DNA of 64,000 nt from Rhodamnia argentea (Eukaryota > Streptophyta > Magnoliopsida > Myrtales > Myrtaceae). The stretch is from contig NC_063158.1 of assembly GCF_020921035.1 (NCBI RefSeq), positions 6,182,001 to 6,246,000 of the forward strand, read 5' to 3'. A program made the translations under genes and the position numbers. The notes below the pieces were generated by a model, which was given only the letters and a program-made list of their open reading frames with translations, had not been told where the DNA came from and did no database searches. Below are positions 45,539-58,695 of the stretch, piece after piece (position 1 is the stretch's first letter; each line of letters starts with the position of its first letter).

Positions 45539-48500
45539 TTAATGAGACATCTTTGCAAAGAAGTGTTCTATTTGCAAGCATTTTTTAGATTGAGAGATAT
45601 TTGTCTTGGATTCAGATTTGCATCTCTTCATTGGCGTCTCCTTACCATCCTGCATAAAAAACATGCCCTCTTTGGTGTCAAAAATGGCTTCTTTTCACTT
45701 AATGATACGAAAATGAAACCCAAAAACATAAGAAATTCCTCAGCACTCCAGAGGGACTTGAAAAAGAAAATGCAGTGGTAACATGAGAATTTCCTTATTG
45801 TGAAAATCGGACCGTCTACATTAGGTAGGAGAAAAGAATTCATTGCTCTCGAATACAGTCTGGCTATGCATTAGTAAATTTACCATATATTTAGCTGACA
45901 TCAGACCATTATCAGACAAACGGTTTTGAGCAACACCAGTTTGCTATATAAAAGAATGGGCGAGCTAACATACCACAGAAGTTTGGACGGAAGACCTTAG
46001 GGCTTTGATTCTACCACCTCTTCCATCAGACCCAACAGCTATTAGACCACCATTATTGATGCTTAAGCTTTGGGCGGCCTTCAATGTCTCACTGTGTCCC
46101 CGCTTACACCATTTTCCCAAGTACCTTGTTGTTCCATCTGGACCAAGCAATCCACCGGAAAAACATATTTCTCCTAGTGGACTTTGTAAGTTAGATGCCA
46201 GCCAATCTGTTTTCGTGATATGCATGCAAAAGTTCTAATAAATTGGGCAAATATTTATGTGATTGTACTTGGTAACACAAGCATCATGAATTCATTGACG
46301 AAACACACACACACCAATGAAGGCAGAAGCTAATTACCTGGCCTGCCAAGCGGAAGCTGTGGGGGAGTCTCTTTTCTGATATTCAGCACTGGCTGGCCTA
46401 AGTTGTTATTCATAATTGCCACATCATCTTCTATAGTGACAATACCCACTTTTCTAGGTGCACTGTTAGTTTTTGAACCTGAGATTTCAATGGGCATATT
46501 TGATGCTTGAGGCACCACAGCTTCCTGATTGAAGTTAGAAAAGATTTCTGACTTGGATACTTCGTTTTTTAGAACGAAATTTTTTGCACCAGGCAGAGGA
46601 AGTTCTGAGGCATCCTCCTTGATAAATATGAATGAGTCAACTTGCCTTGAGGTAACGGCACTCGGTCCATTGTTTTTATTTGCACCCACATTTCTCATGG
46701 TCCTGAAACCCTCTTTTTCCAAAAAAGCATCTGACTTTGTTAATTTACCAAATAAGTTAGAGTCAGGCAATGGTACAGGGGGAGGCGCTGATTCATCTTC
46801 AGGGGAAAATTTTCCTACTGCTGAAGTTGTATAACAGGTAGCTTCACTTTGATTGGTGACATCAGATTTTTGTTTCTTTTGCTTCAGAGACCTCAAGACT
46901 TCATTATCTTTTGCTTCAATAGATGCCTCTAATTCTTGGACCCTGATCTGACAACCAGACAACAGATTATCACCTTTTTGGCCTGAAAGTATATCATATC
47001 ACAAAGAAACACTTGCAAATCATACATTGACTGACCTTCAATTTACTTATCTTTCCTTTAGCCTTCTCGAGCTTCCGCGTTGAACGAGCCTCTCCTCTCC
47101 CAAGAATATTGCACTTAGCCATCAATTCTTTATAACTCCTGTGAAGTTGCAGCATTAAACAATTTGATTAGCCTAGACGAAAGGAACGAATCGGAGCGGG
47201 GCTAGATAAAAATTTCAGAATAAATAATGGTTAACCAATTTTGCCAAGTGCATGCCCAGAATTAGTGACTTCAGAAGTAGTCAATCTATTTAAGGATTCA
47301 GATGGACATAACTCACTGATTTCGTATGACTAAGGACTTTCTAAGGATATCTATGGTATCTCTGGTGTTGCCCTCATTACCCAGACTGGCGAGCTTTAGA
47401 ACTTCACCTTCCTCCAAGTCCAAGTCAGACACCCTATCTCAAACATCATAATACATAATATCAGTGTCCCAAATAGGAAACTATCCAAAATTAACAAAAA
47501 GGTTGCCTCTTCCTGAATCGACTTACAATTTAAGTGCAGCAAGCTCTTTAGCCAATGCCATGTTTCTTTCTTGCAATCTTAAGCATTCCAATGTGGTTTT
47601 ATCAAGCTCCTGTCAAATTTGACCAAGAAGTACCCAGAAAATAATTGGAAGGATATTTTTGTAATTTGGTAGAGCAGAGTAAAGCCAACATCACTCTCTA
47701 TAACCTGAGATTTCAAATGAAGCAACTGCTGAATGGAAGCTTTTTGTTTTAAGACATCATCCTTCAGTGCTGCCTCCTTTTTTGCCAATTCCTTGGAAAG
47801 GCATAGCTGGGACAAAATCCACATAACAAAAGATTCACATGAGGGCTAAATAGGACATAGTCAATACAAAGCTCTGGCTGATGAAACCTCAAAGAGATAT
47901 CCAAAACTTCATGCCCTCGCTGCCCGTTCATTTATGCAAAATGAATGTCTTTAGCAGTACATGTCGTTGGAAAAACAAGAGGCGCATGGAGGTACAAAGT
48001 GATTTACACAATGCTTTTGTTATTGCAGTGGGTAGGTCCAAAATTGCTGAGATAACTTGAGCAGAGTCAATTTGGTGGAAGAGAATGGCAGGCTCCATTT
48101 CTCTCCTCTCATAAGCAGAGAAAAGAGCCACCACAGCTCTATGTATTGTACAGTAACACATTTACACTTAACAAAGCTAAACCAATATCTTAAATCTCTG
48201 CCAACCTATACCTGTGAGGTCCGGACATACTCTTGCCATGGCCAGTGGGTATTACCTGATTTTGTTTCCATGCTCAACGTTGAAAAGCCATCTCAACTAT
48301 AGCTAACTTAGTTAACAGAGATTAATAGACAATCTATTGTTAAAACCACATTGCAACAGAATAAGATCTCGAATATACCCAAATGCATTTAGATGAATAA
48401 ATTACTTGTTGGCGTTCTACTTGAGATAACTTTATCAGAATAAAAGAAGTTCTCTTTCATCCTTTCCTTCGATCACGTGATCAAATCAGTCATGACCAGG

Positions 48501-49031
48501 TCGAGAAACTCGTACCTCCTCATTGAGCTGGTCAAGATCCCTGGTCTGATTCTCCAGAGCAGAAATAAGCCCCGACACTTTCCCCTCCAATCTCCTCACT
48601 TCCACACGCAATACCCCGGGATCGACCTCGAGATTGGGCGACTTAGGAGGAAGAGCGGCATCGCTCGCGTCGCCGACAGATTGAAAGTAAAGCCGACAGA
48701 CTTTGTTCGCCTGGCAAGCCTGCTTGCAGATAGGGCAGCTCCGCTTCCTCGTGCTCGGACAGTACTCGAACCACTGTTGCAAGCTACGGATCCGACATTG
48801 AAAAGAGAGAGAGGAAAAGTCAGATCAGGTTAGCGACTGCGGCGATTTGCTCAACAGCGATTGCGAATCGGAGAGAGAGAGAGAGAGAGGGATAGGGGAG
48901 ATGGACCAGAGCTCGTGGAAGACATGGCCGCAGATGGGGATGGCTTGGAGGTCTTCGATGATAGGCTTCAGATCTTCGAAGCAGATGGAGCAGATCGTCT
49001 TGCTCTTCCCGTCGCCCGCCATCTCCGCCAT
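45539..49031 (-). CDS. TRAIP-type RING E3 ubiquitin ligase with C-terminal PIP box
   Basis: A plant homologue of TRAIP/NOPO, a RING ligase acting at stalled replication forks in animals. Nine exons, 49031-48907, 48783-48516, 47806-47705, 47609-47527, 47433-47317, 47138-47036, 46947-46338, 46206-45974 and 45649-45539, give about 583 residues with closed phase. The N-terminal RING reads CSICFEDLKP, CGHVFHELCLQQWF and CPICKQ across exons 1-2. A long coiled-coil region follows (LEGKVSGLISALENQTRDLD through ELAALKLVSDLDLEE). A low-complexity middle leads to the conserved LGPDGTTRYLGKWCKRG block. The last exon (36 residues) ends CLQIEHFFAK, a QxxhxxFF PCNA-binding motif. An alternative start is the ATG at 49022. 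Plant function is inferred from the animal family. Confidence 0.88.
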
Positions 49032-49214
49032 CCCTGGGCTCGCGCATCCCGTCTGTGTATTCTTCTCTTATCTCTCACTTCCCGGGAAAACGAATTGGGG
49101 AAAATTTTCGAATCGCCGGAAATGCGAGCGCGCGAGGAGAGAGATTTCGGTCGGGAACGGGCCTACACATGAGTTCCATTTTGGAGTCTCTTCCTTTTTC
49201 CTTTTTTTTTTTTT

Positions 49215-49665
49215 AGTTAATTCCATGAAAACTCCAAACTAATATACACATCTTGTGACGAATTTACGTTAAACTATTTTTTTGACTGCCAAAATCTCAA
49301 ACTATTATATTTATGATAAATTTACCCTAAATTAATTATTTTAACCACCAAAAACCATAAAATGTTACTCATGTGATAAATTTACCTTTCGTTAATTTTC
49401 GTTAAATTAGATTAATATCACGAAAAATCTCCCAAATCGATACACTCGAGAAAAATAGAGGGTAAACACCCAAAATGTGTGCATAAATCAGCAATTTGAC
49501 TATAAAATTTAACGAAATCTAATGGAGGGTAAATTTATCACAAGTGTACCGGTTTGAGGTAAATTTGCCAAATGTTTACCAGTTTAGGATTTTTAGTAGT
49601 TAAAAAAATATTTTTGAGAAAACTTGTCACAGGTGTACATGTTTTGGGTTTTTCATGGTATTAAT
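49215..49665. repeat. Foldback MITE (about 450 bases)
   Basis: The left arm begins ttaattccatgaaaac at 49218. The right arm, read in reverse complement, begins ttaataccatgaaaaacc. Both arms continue with matching words (caaact, tgtgac, gataaatttacc) for roughly 150-200 bases toward the centre near 49440. There is no coding capacity. Arms with the same flavour recur at about 57440-57860. The superfamily was not determined; ttaat at both ends may include the target duplication. Confidence 0.55.
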
Positions 49666-49669
49666 CATT

Positions 49670-50420
49670 TTTTTATGAGTTGCCTAATTTTTATTTTGAA
49701 AGTTTTTCAAATAAGGGTTCGAAATGCCTTCGTTTTCTCAAATAAGAGCTTGAAGTGTCTTCATATTTCTTAAAAAAAGTCTGAATTGGAATTTAATTCA
49801 AATAACGCTTTGAAGTGACCATAGAATCTCAAAAAGGGCATGATGTCAAGGGCATTTTCGTCATTTCTCTTATATGCTTTTTTTTTCTTTTTACTTGTCT
49901 TTTACTTTTTCTGTGTTTTTTTTTAAAAAAAACCCGCACATAGGTGAGAGGCCTGCGGCCGCCACCACACTGCCACGGGGAGGGGAGGTTTGCTGGCACC
50001 TTGCTAGTAAGCCCTCTTCCCGATTAGGTGGCGGTCACCGGCCCCCCACCTTGACCAAGGGAGGACCAAGAACCCCTGCCCGGTCCTGGGCGAGGGCCCG
50101 ACTCTCTCTCGCTTCTCACCTTTGGTCGTCGTTGGCCTTTGCAACCCCCTTCCCCCAACAGTGAGGCAACGGCCCCGAGTGTATGGCATTTTTTTTAAGA
50201 ATTAAAAAGGAAAAAATTAAAGAAAAAAGTTAAAAATTAACAAGTGCAAATGACGAAAAATGTCCTTTAAGCTAGACTTTTTTTTGAGACTATATGGCTA
50301 CTTTAAGCTTTTATTTGAAACCTACTATTTCACTTTAGGTCATTATTTGTAACAATATTCACTTTTAACCCTTATTTGAGAAAGTGAAAGTACTCCAGGC
50401 TCTTATTTAGAATTTTTCCT
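49670..50420. repeat. GC-cored repeat, second locus of the 32.6-34.2 kb family
   Basis: Arms carry repeated caaataagggttcgaaatg/caaataagagcttgaagtg words on the left, with the complementary style on the right (gctttaagcttttatttg). They surround a GC-rich core at 49935-50180 (gggcgagggcc, cggtcaccggcc). The arrangement and core composition match 32640-34230. No coding capacity is evident. Between 50420 and 51430 I see only AT-rich, unassigned sequence. Confidence 0.45.
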
Positions 50421-51430
50421 TTTATTTTTTATAATAAAAATTGGTGCGAAAGCAATGATTGAAGTATCGACTTTTGTGAAAGTCTTGCGAACGTATTAGA
50501 ATAGTTGTCGGACGAAAACGGATAGAGCTATCTAATAATTACCGATGCTACAAATCGGGAGTTGATCGCGGCGATGAGTAATTATTCGTAGCAAAAATTG
50601 AGATCTTATTCCCCTTGTCATAGGTTGATTATAATTTCAAGTCCTCGATGCACAAGGCGATCAATGGGCCCCCCTTGCTGGGCTCTTGGATTAGCATGAG
50701 ATTAAAACCACGAGGGTTGCCGATTAACCAAAAAAAAATGTGACCCACTTCCTGGGCCCATTAGGCCCTTGCTGGAGCCCGCATTAAGATGCCTTCCAAC
50801 CCTCGTGGCTCGAGCCAGATCTAGGCCGACCGCATTGGCCGCGTCACACACACTGTGCAAAAAGGATCTAAAAAGATGAATACATCATAGCTGGATGTGT
50901 CAATATGGATTGAAAATCCATATTTTAATCCATATTCAATAAAATGGGTCAAATATGAGTTAATCAAGTTCTAATAAATGATTGACCCAAAAAAGTTATA
51001 ATAAGCAGGTTGTTAATGGGTATGAATTTTAAACCTAATTATATGTAGATTGTAAATATTAGGATTCGGCGTACAAACCACAACGAAGTAAAACGTCAAA
51101 GCGGGAAAAGAAGAATCGATATCTCTATGTTACATCTCTCAATTTCAAAAAAGAGATAATGTATAACAATAGCTATTTATGGGCCCAAATTCAAACTATC
51201 AATGAAAAAATACGGGCTTAAACTATAAAAGTCATCTCGCGGCTCGAGGCGCTGCGCCCCCGACCCTCGACAGGCAGCCCCACGATGTGTCGCTCACCAA
51301 GGAGCGGGGCTCCTGTACTTTTCTGTTGATGGGGAGATTGAACCACACCTCAACAATAAATGAGTTTGTCTTTGAATTCATTTACAACCCATTTAGCCGA
51401 ATAAACGCAACCCATCTACAATTCACTTAT

Positions 51431-52548
51431 GCTCCGTTTGTTTCACGTAAAATGAAGTGTTTCTGAAAAATGTTTTCTAGGAAGTCTTTTTCTAAGAAAA
51501 TAACAATATTTTCCGGTGTTTGGCCAAAAGTTGAAAACGAATTGGAAAATGTTTTCCGTCGTTTGGTAAGGAAAATCAATTTCTATGACACATAAATTTT
51601 TTATTTTTTTTCATTTTTTCGATTTTTTTGTTGCATAATTACATGGTTATGGAGGAACACACACATATATAAATTTTTTATTTTTTAATTATCTTTTTAC
51701 TTTTTTTCAATTTTTTTGTTAATTTTTTTTTTAAGGGAAGTGGAAGGTGTGAGCGCACTCCGCCATGAAAACGGCGGTCCCCTCGCCCGTTTCACGCTTT
51801 GCAAGCAAATTTCGCATCTCGTTTGCAACAACAGCAATGGATTCGAGAAATTGAACATCATCGGGTTTGTTGCTCGGGTGCTCGCCACCGCCACTCCTCT
51901 TCGAGGCTGTCTTGCACCGGTGCCTCGGAATCTTGGGCTCGGATGAGGCGGGCGTCGCCGCAGAGGTCCGACAACATAGGAGGGGGCTTGGCTGCGACTA
52001 AGACCGGGAGCGCGGGCCGGAGGGATTGGAGAAGAACCTGAATTTGGAGGAGATTCTGGGTATATTGCCGGTCTTGTCGCCATGGTTGATCCTCGGGAGC
52101 TTGTAGGAGAAGGTCTTGGCATCATCGTCATCCTCGGGGATGGAGGTGCAGAACGCTCTTCTCCAACCAAGAACTATTGTTCGTCCTTGTATCCGCTTCG
52201 TTTTGGGAGGGGGGAGAAAGAGAACGAGAGAGAGAACCGGGATGGAGGAGAGAGAACGAGAGAGAATAGGGACGAAGAGAGAGAACGTGGACTGAAGAGA
52301 GAGAATAGGGATAAGGAGAGAGTTTTTTTTCAATGTCAGAAACTTACGTGCCCACAGGGCTAAGAATAAGATGGAGGGGGAAAATGATTTCCATTTCTCA
52401 AGATGAGGAAATCATTTTCCTTAGTTTAAGAGGTTTTTTATGTTGACCAGAAAATATTTTCCGTTGACTACTCATTTTCCCCCCCCCAAACATCGGAAAT
52501 TGGGGAAAATATTTTTCAGGAAAATATTTTTCGTGAAACAAACGGAGC
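51431..52548. mobile_element. TIR transposon carrying a captured host gene fragment (Pack-type, PIF/Harbinger-like)
   Basis: The terminal inverted repeat gctccgtttgtttcacg sits at 51431-51447, with its exact complement at 52532-52548. Matching gaaaat/ttttcc-rich subterminal arms extend about 100 bases inward. One unpaired base (t or c) separates each end from TTA, suggesting a TTA target duplication as in PIF/Harbinger elements. No transposase is inside. The centre is instead GC-rich and carries a piece of a WAV3-like E3 gene (next entry). This makes it a Pack-type element; the superfamily is inferred from the 3-base duplication only. Confidence 0.7.
51730..52175 (-). pseudogene. Captured fragment of a WAV3/WAVH-like RING E3 ligase gene
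   Basis: On the minus strand one frame reads GWRRAFCTSIPEDDDD from about 52168. This is the N-terminal signature of plant WAV3-type E3 ligases (von Willebrand-A plus RING). Further on, another frame reads TRCEICLQSVK, and the first frame then gives GTAVFMAECAHTFHFP. Together these correspond to the first half of the WAV3 RING finger, interrupted by two frame changes. Similarity stops at the end of HFP where the AT-rich arm begins. The start methionine, the rest of the RING and the vWA domain are absent. It is a captured, decayed N-terminal exon piece, not a functional gene. Confidence 0.75.
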
Positions 52549-53599
52549 CTTAGTATGTAAAACTTGTTATTTTATATTTTTTTTATTTTTATTTTTTGTA
52601 AGTCAAAGAAATAAAGAAAAGCCAAAATTAAAACTAAAAGATATAAAAATTGTTCAAAGAAGTAGAATGCTACCATTTGCCATCACTGCCGACCAACCAC
52701 CGCCCACTGTCACTGGATTTCGGAAGGGAAAAAGAAAATCAAAATAAAATAAAATGCTTTTAAAAAAATTTTAAAAGATCACCGTACTTGTATTGCATGA
52801 AAATGTTTGAGCAATATCATTTTTCTTAAAAAATTATAATAAACAAATACCCCATGATTTAATTAAATATAGAAGTGTTTAAATACTAGTCGGGTCGGTT
52901 GTGGGTCGTTAGATTTGTATGGCATGAAAATGAGTCAAAAGGAGATTAAATAGGTTAATATGAGTGCAATCATATTCGATCCGACCCATCCATTTGACAC
53001 CTCTAATCATAGCGGTTGCAATTTACCCAAAAAAAAAAAAAAAGGCATGCAAGCATTTTTTGTTCTCAATTCACAGATCTTGTGGATTCTCCGAATTGTG
53101 TGCTCAATGGAGTTATCCAAGTCCCCATGATAAAAGGGGGAAAAAACATCATGCTACAGAAGGTGGAGCAATCATAGCTTTTCACGTCAATGTCCGCTAG
53201 AACTTCACACGACCGATCGGAGGCAACCGATGATGAGCAGTGCATCGATCCACCTTTAATGGAAGGTAAGGGATGGCCGGGAGCGCCAACCCCACCAACG
53301 CAAAAGTCCACCCTCATTTTAATCATCACCATTCCCTACTACGCGCACCCAGCCCAAAACACGTTAAATGTTCCTAGTCCCAGACATGAAGCAAGTTTGT
53401 AAAATTAGCCCACGAGGGAGAGAAAAAATTAATATATGCACGAAAAACGTTTCCCATGAAATGAAAATAATAAGTTTATATCGAGAGAAAACGACTTATT
53501 CTTCTTGCTAAAACACCAAACAAATAAACATTAATAAATTTGTTTTTTTTTTCATGAAGAATATTTTAATTTATCGTAACGTGTTCTTACCCTTTTCAT

Positions 53600-54330
53600 T
53601 AGGGTTTGAAGCATGCATCACGGCCCGGCAAAATCCTCGGCCGTGATACGACAAATTGGCCATGCTGCGATGTATACCACGAATCGTCACATGGCCGGCG
53701 CAAGGATCGACTAGAACCGATTCAAGTCGGCCGAGCATCAACCAAGTCGGCCGAGCGGCATGAATCAATGCATCGACCAACGGCTGATTCGCACGATGTT
53801 GTGGACCATGCAGCGAAGGATCCGGATTGCCAGCATGGCCAGACGAGTGACTGGGCAGACGAAGAGACGCTGGAACCCCTTGCCTCCCATGATCTTCTAA
53901 AATGTCCGAGGGCTGTCCACACAATGATTGAGCCATTTGGGAGCTCAAGAGTCCCGCAAGGAACGAACCACAAAAGACAAAGTATGGAAACTCGAGCCAT
54001 GCAAGACAATGGGAATAGGATGAAGAAAAAAAGAAGGAACAGAGGAGCTGAAGGGTCATACGAAAATCTGCCCATTCTTGTATAAAGAGGGATGTTTCTC
54101 TCATTGTAAATCACCTTGTACACATCAACTAGTGCAATAGACTCTTGTTTTATCGGCCACCACTCTCTCTCTCTCTCTTCTTTCTCTTCCTCTTTACGTT
54201 CGAGTGTGTGTGACTGAGTGAACGATCCTCCGATCACGGCTTGATTCGGACAAAAACCCATCCGCATAGCTCGAGTCGCCACGCGGTCATAAGCGGAACG
54301 CCACCCCGCGACTAGCATCACAGCATGAGT
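53600..54330. repeat. Possible solo LTR or LTR fragment
   Basis: The segment has a TATA-like word and short leader (cttgtataaagagggatg, about 54077), a downstream attgtaaatcacc and a CT-rich stretch (54165-54180), an arrangement reminiscent of the U3-R-U5 of a Copia LTR. Open frames on both strands here encode nothing recognisable. TG/CA termini with a target duplication were not established, so this is tentative. Confidence 0.25.
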
Positions 54331-54949
54331 AATCGATTTGAAGTCCATCTTGTTATCGAAAGAAAAGAAAGCAGCTCACGACGGCGGGTTTTCCCCGGTT
54401 TGGTAGAGATAAAGTGGTGGCGGGAGTCCTTTTCTGGAGACGCGTCATCTCTTCTTTCATCTGATAAAAATCATCATGCTCCGATCCTCCTCCGCTCAGT
54501 ACGAGAGAGAGAGAGAGAGTTTCACATTCTCACGTTACTCGCCCGAAGGATATCGAATCGGGAAAAGAAGAAGGGGATCATCACCACTCCTGTATCAATC
54601 ATTCCGCGAAGCTGATTCGCCTCGGTGGGATCCAAGGAATGTGCATGCAAATGAAAACAATCAAACCTGCCCCCCGAACGGCCATAAGAATTTTCATGAT
54701 GAACGATTATGATGGATTCGATTCATTTGAACCCAAGTAGCAATTCGAAGGGAATTTTCTTGGAGAAGGATTACGATGGATTCGGCTCCTTTGGACTCGA
54801 GTCCGAGCAAGAGAAATTCGAAGGGAAGAGTCGATTGGGTCTCCTTTAGAAAGAGAATGGTCAACCAGATTTGCTATGCATTTGTTTTACTCTTGCCATA
54901 AATTTCTAGTCTATTTATAATTCTTTTGTTCACGCTGTTAACTTTAATG

Positions 54950-55930
54950 ATGCGTTTGGTCATCTGGATTCGGATTGGAATAAGAAATAATGGGATGTGA
55001 TTAGAAATCCTATTCATACATAAATCCTAGTAATATGTTTGATGCAACTAAGAAAGGGATTGAAAATATTTAAAATTCCTCGGTCGGTGTTTTATTTATT
55101 AACATTTAAAGCCGACGCGGATCACGAGAGGTCTAACTAGCAATAAAAAAAAAAAGCTAAAATCTAAAAAGAAATTGTTGAAAAACCAAAAGATACAAAC
55201 TTAATTTGATTATAAAAAGATAAATTAAAAAAAAAATTCAGGTCGTCTATGGTCGAGTTGCCGCCGGTGGTTGTTGCTAAAGCCGCCAAGAAGGGTCGGT
55301 GAAGTCGCCTAGGCCTTCCCGAAGCCCGGCGACAATTGTCGACCCTCACCTGGATGGATCAAGGCTCGTTAGCCCCGATTCGCGTGTATACCGGGCTTGT
55401 TCATGCTATGTTCTTTGATTTTAGGTGTTAATCATTGCTTGTTATGAGTATGTACAAGATCTCTAGCCTTCAATGTTCATTGTTATCCCCTGATTGAGTT
55501 GCGCAACACCTGTTCAATGTAATGCTTGAACCAAATCTACGTTGGTTTCCTTTGATAGCTGGAGCGGAGGTTGTTCTGGTTCACGATAGTGGCGGTGGAT
55601 GCGGCCACTAGGTGAGGTGTCGCCGGCACCAAGCGAGGGTCAACGACTCACTCTTCAAATTGGAGCGAGGGTCGTACCAAGCCTTAGATCTAGACGAGCA
55701 GGACCTCACAAGGGCCGTCGAGGCCTCACATGGGGCTAGTGAGTGTCGTCGAGCTTCGAGAAGGCCCGAACGACCTCCGCCGATCGTGGCAGCGGCCATC
55801 AGCAACAACTTGGCCACAAACGACCTGAATTTGTGGCCAAGCCTGGGTTTATTATTATTATTTTACTTGATTTTTTTTTAGTTTAACTTTCTCGTTTCTT
55901 TCGCTTGATTTTGTTTTATTTTTAAGTTTA
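54950..55930. repeat. Probable non-autonomous element with inverted GC-rich core
   Basis: Sequence around 55238-55280 (attcaggtcgtctatgg ... ggttgttgct) recurs in reverse complement near 55790-55840 (agcaacaacttggccac ... gacctgaat). AT-rich arms lie outside. The core resembles the GC-cored repeats elsewhere in the window. Ends are unresolved and there is no coding capacity. The stretch 55930-58690 is AT-rich with no recognisable gene. Confidence 0.4.
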
Positions 55931-58695
55931 GAAGTCCACCTAAACTGACTTATTAAAAAAATATGCCACGTTATATTAAAAATTTAATTAGAAATGTAGC
56001 GTAATCGATTTAGTCAGAAGTTTTTTGATTTGACACTTAAGCGACTGTTTTTTTTATTTGATACTTAAATAATTCGACGAAAATTTTTACATTTACGGTG
56101 TCCCTCTCCTTCAAATGTTCTGCCGTTAATTTTTTATTCGACATTTTATCAGGATGCATCCCGATTTTTCATATTCAGATGAGATTGTCAGATTTCTGAT
56201 AGGATAATTTAAAAATCGAAGAGATGTATAACTCGTGGAGCACGTTAGGAATTTTAATTCCTTAATCACGACGAAAAAAAAGGTAACGAGAAAACCAAAC
56301 GCCATGAAAGAGAAGATCCTGCGCGATCATGACGTGGCATTGTGATCGTAAGGCTAAGCCAACCGAACTGACTACACTCGCATGAATTTTTCCTTTTGGG
56401 CCTTATAAAAGTCAGTGGACATGTATGACTCAGCATGGTAAATGAGAGTAATTTCAACCATCCCAATGTAAGCTTCCATTTATTTTTTTAAAAATATATA
56501 AATTAACGATATATATTATATTACGTGAAATGACTATATCAACATCAACATCAATATCAATATCACATTTATTCCAAACTAGTTGGAGGTGACGGTTGAT
56601 GAATCCAAAAATAAATAAAATAAAAGCAAGGCCAATTGAGGAAAAAAATAATTATATGAAAATAATAAAAAATATACAAATATATATATGAAAAATTGAC
56701 TAAAAAAAACGATCCGGAACATAAGAATTCTACTCCTCCACAATGCTAATAGCTTTCCTCCACTACGTCATAAGATAAACCGTACGCCAATTTACTTCCC
56801 ACTCCATTAAATCTTATTTTACTGCTTTCCATAGATAAGTTTTGGCCGACCTCTTTCTTTCTTCATGTCATGCTTTCGGTAATAAATTTCTATTCTTACA
56901 TGAAATGACTAATCAATAAAAAATATTTTTATTGTTAACAACGATATACACGATCGTTTTTAACAAAATATCTTCACATAGGATGAAAACATTTCATGTT
57001 AAAATGATACATACGATCGTTTTTAACAAAATATGTTTAAAAAAAACTTGTTTTCGACAAAACAAATCCTTTTATTTTTTTGGGGTTTCATAAAATCCAC
57101 TTTACGAAAGTAAAAATGACGTCATATTGCTTGGCAGAAGACAGGTGCCGAATGGTTTACTTAGAGAGCATTTGCGTAGGGGTTCTTATCGAAATCACTT
57201 TAGCACCTTGGCAGCTTCGTCGAGAATTAGATGCCGCCGAAATTAAAAGACGACAAAGCGTGGGGGTGCGTGTGACCGACGGGTTCCGCCCCCTCTCGCC
57301 CCAGCCGTTCGCGTGCCGAATCCTAGGACTCGATCGCGTGCGACGCACGCGCCGATCCCAGTCCGCGTCCCCTCCTCGATGGATGCCTTCCTCTCCCACA
57401 AGCAAGAACGGCTAGGACAGGGACAGCTCATCTCCGCTTGGGGCAATAAATTATTCGACGGTTGATACCGTCAAAAATTCTAAATTATTATTTCTGAACC
57501 GTTTTTATCCTAAATTAAATTTCGTATGTCGCAATTTTTTATTTAAAGAAAGAACACTCGTAGTGCGACGTGTAATAAAAAATCGCAAACAAGTACCAAC
57601 AAAATTACGAGTTTTAACAAACTCGAGAGAGCTGTTAATACAAAATTAGCAAATTCTAGCAAATTTCGTGGCTAAAGATTTGGATGATTCGGCGGTTTGA
57701 GATTTCCTATGACATGAAATTTATTTTGAGATATACCGATTTGGGGTAACAATAGGACGGTTGTATTAGTTTGGGCCTATTTGTAACACGAATAATTAGT
57801 TTGAGGTAAACATGATACGAGTGTGCCGATTTTAGATTTCACATGCTATTAGCCCATTATTCAAGGAATCCAGCATCCGTGATAAGACGAACTTAGATCG
57901 TCACGTCAAATAAAATTCACACGGGCCTTATATAGAGTCCGCAATTTTGGATGGTTTGCATCCTAACTTAGTACAAACATCACCCTCGTGATAATTTCTC
58001 CGGCCCGCAAATCCTATATTGACAAGGCGTTGGGATCATAGTTAGGAAAATACACATAAAACAACGTTCAACATACTAAAATCCCACTACTGAACTTGGT
58101 TACTAAACAGCGAGACAATGTCTTCATTGAACGCTTACATAGGCCAACCACCTTAAAAGTTACTTTGAAAGCATGACATCATTCAATAAATTAACTTAGG
58201 TTATATCCTTAAGATCGTGGATATCCATACGTAAATATTTGTTGATTTGAGCTAAATGTTTTTCATCCAAGTACCCACATCGTTTTAAGTGGCGGGTCCA
58301 CATGATTTCAATGTTCATACACGTAATTATTTCTACAATTTGACAACTTCTACGTCTCTTGAATGAGTAATCCAAGACTCGAGGTGTCGAACGGGTTGGT
58401 TGAGTGAGATTTGGGTTGGGTCGAACATGATCTGACTCATATTGATCCATTTTCATATAGTACGGATCTAACGATCAATTCCCAATCCCGACCCATATTA
58501 CTTAAATGTTTACATATTTAACTAAATCATAAAATATTTGTTTCTTATAATTTATTTAAAAAAAATGATATTACTAAAAGATTTAACTAAATTTTTATGA
58601 TTGAATATTATTTTTTAATTTTAATTTTTTATTTTCTCCTACAGTGATCGGTGGCAGTATTCGGCGAAGGAGGTTGGTCTGGCACCGGCGATCAA

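Noticed and set aside
53571-54348. Overlapping frames of 159-208 residues on both strands
   Set aside because: No recognisable domain, no splice or codon signature; the region looks like an LTR or other non-coding repeat.
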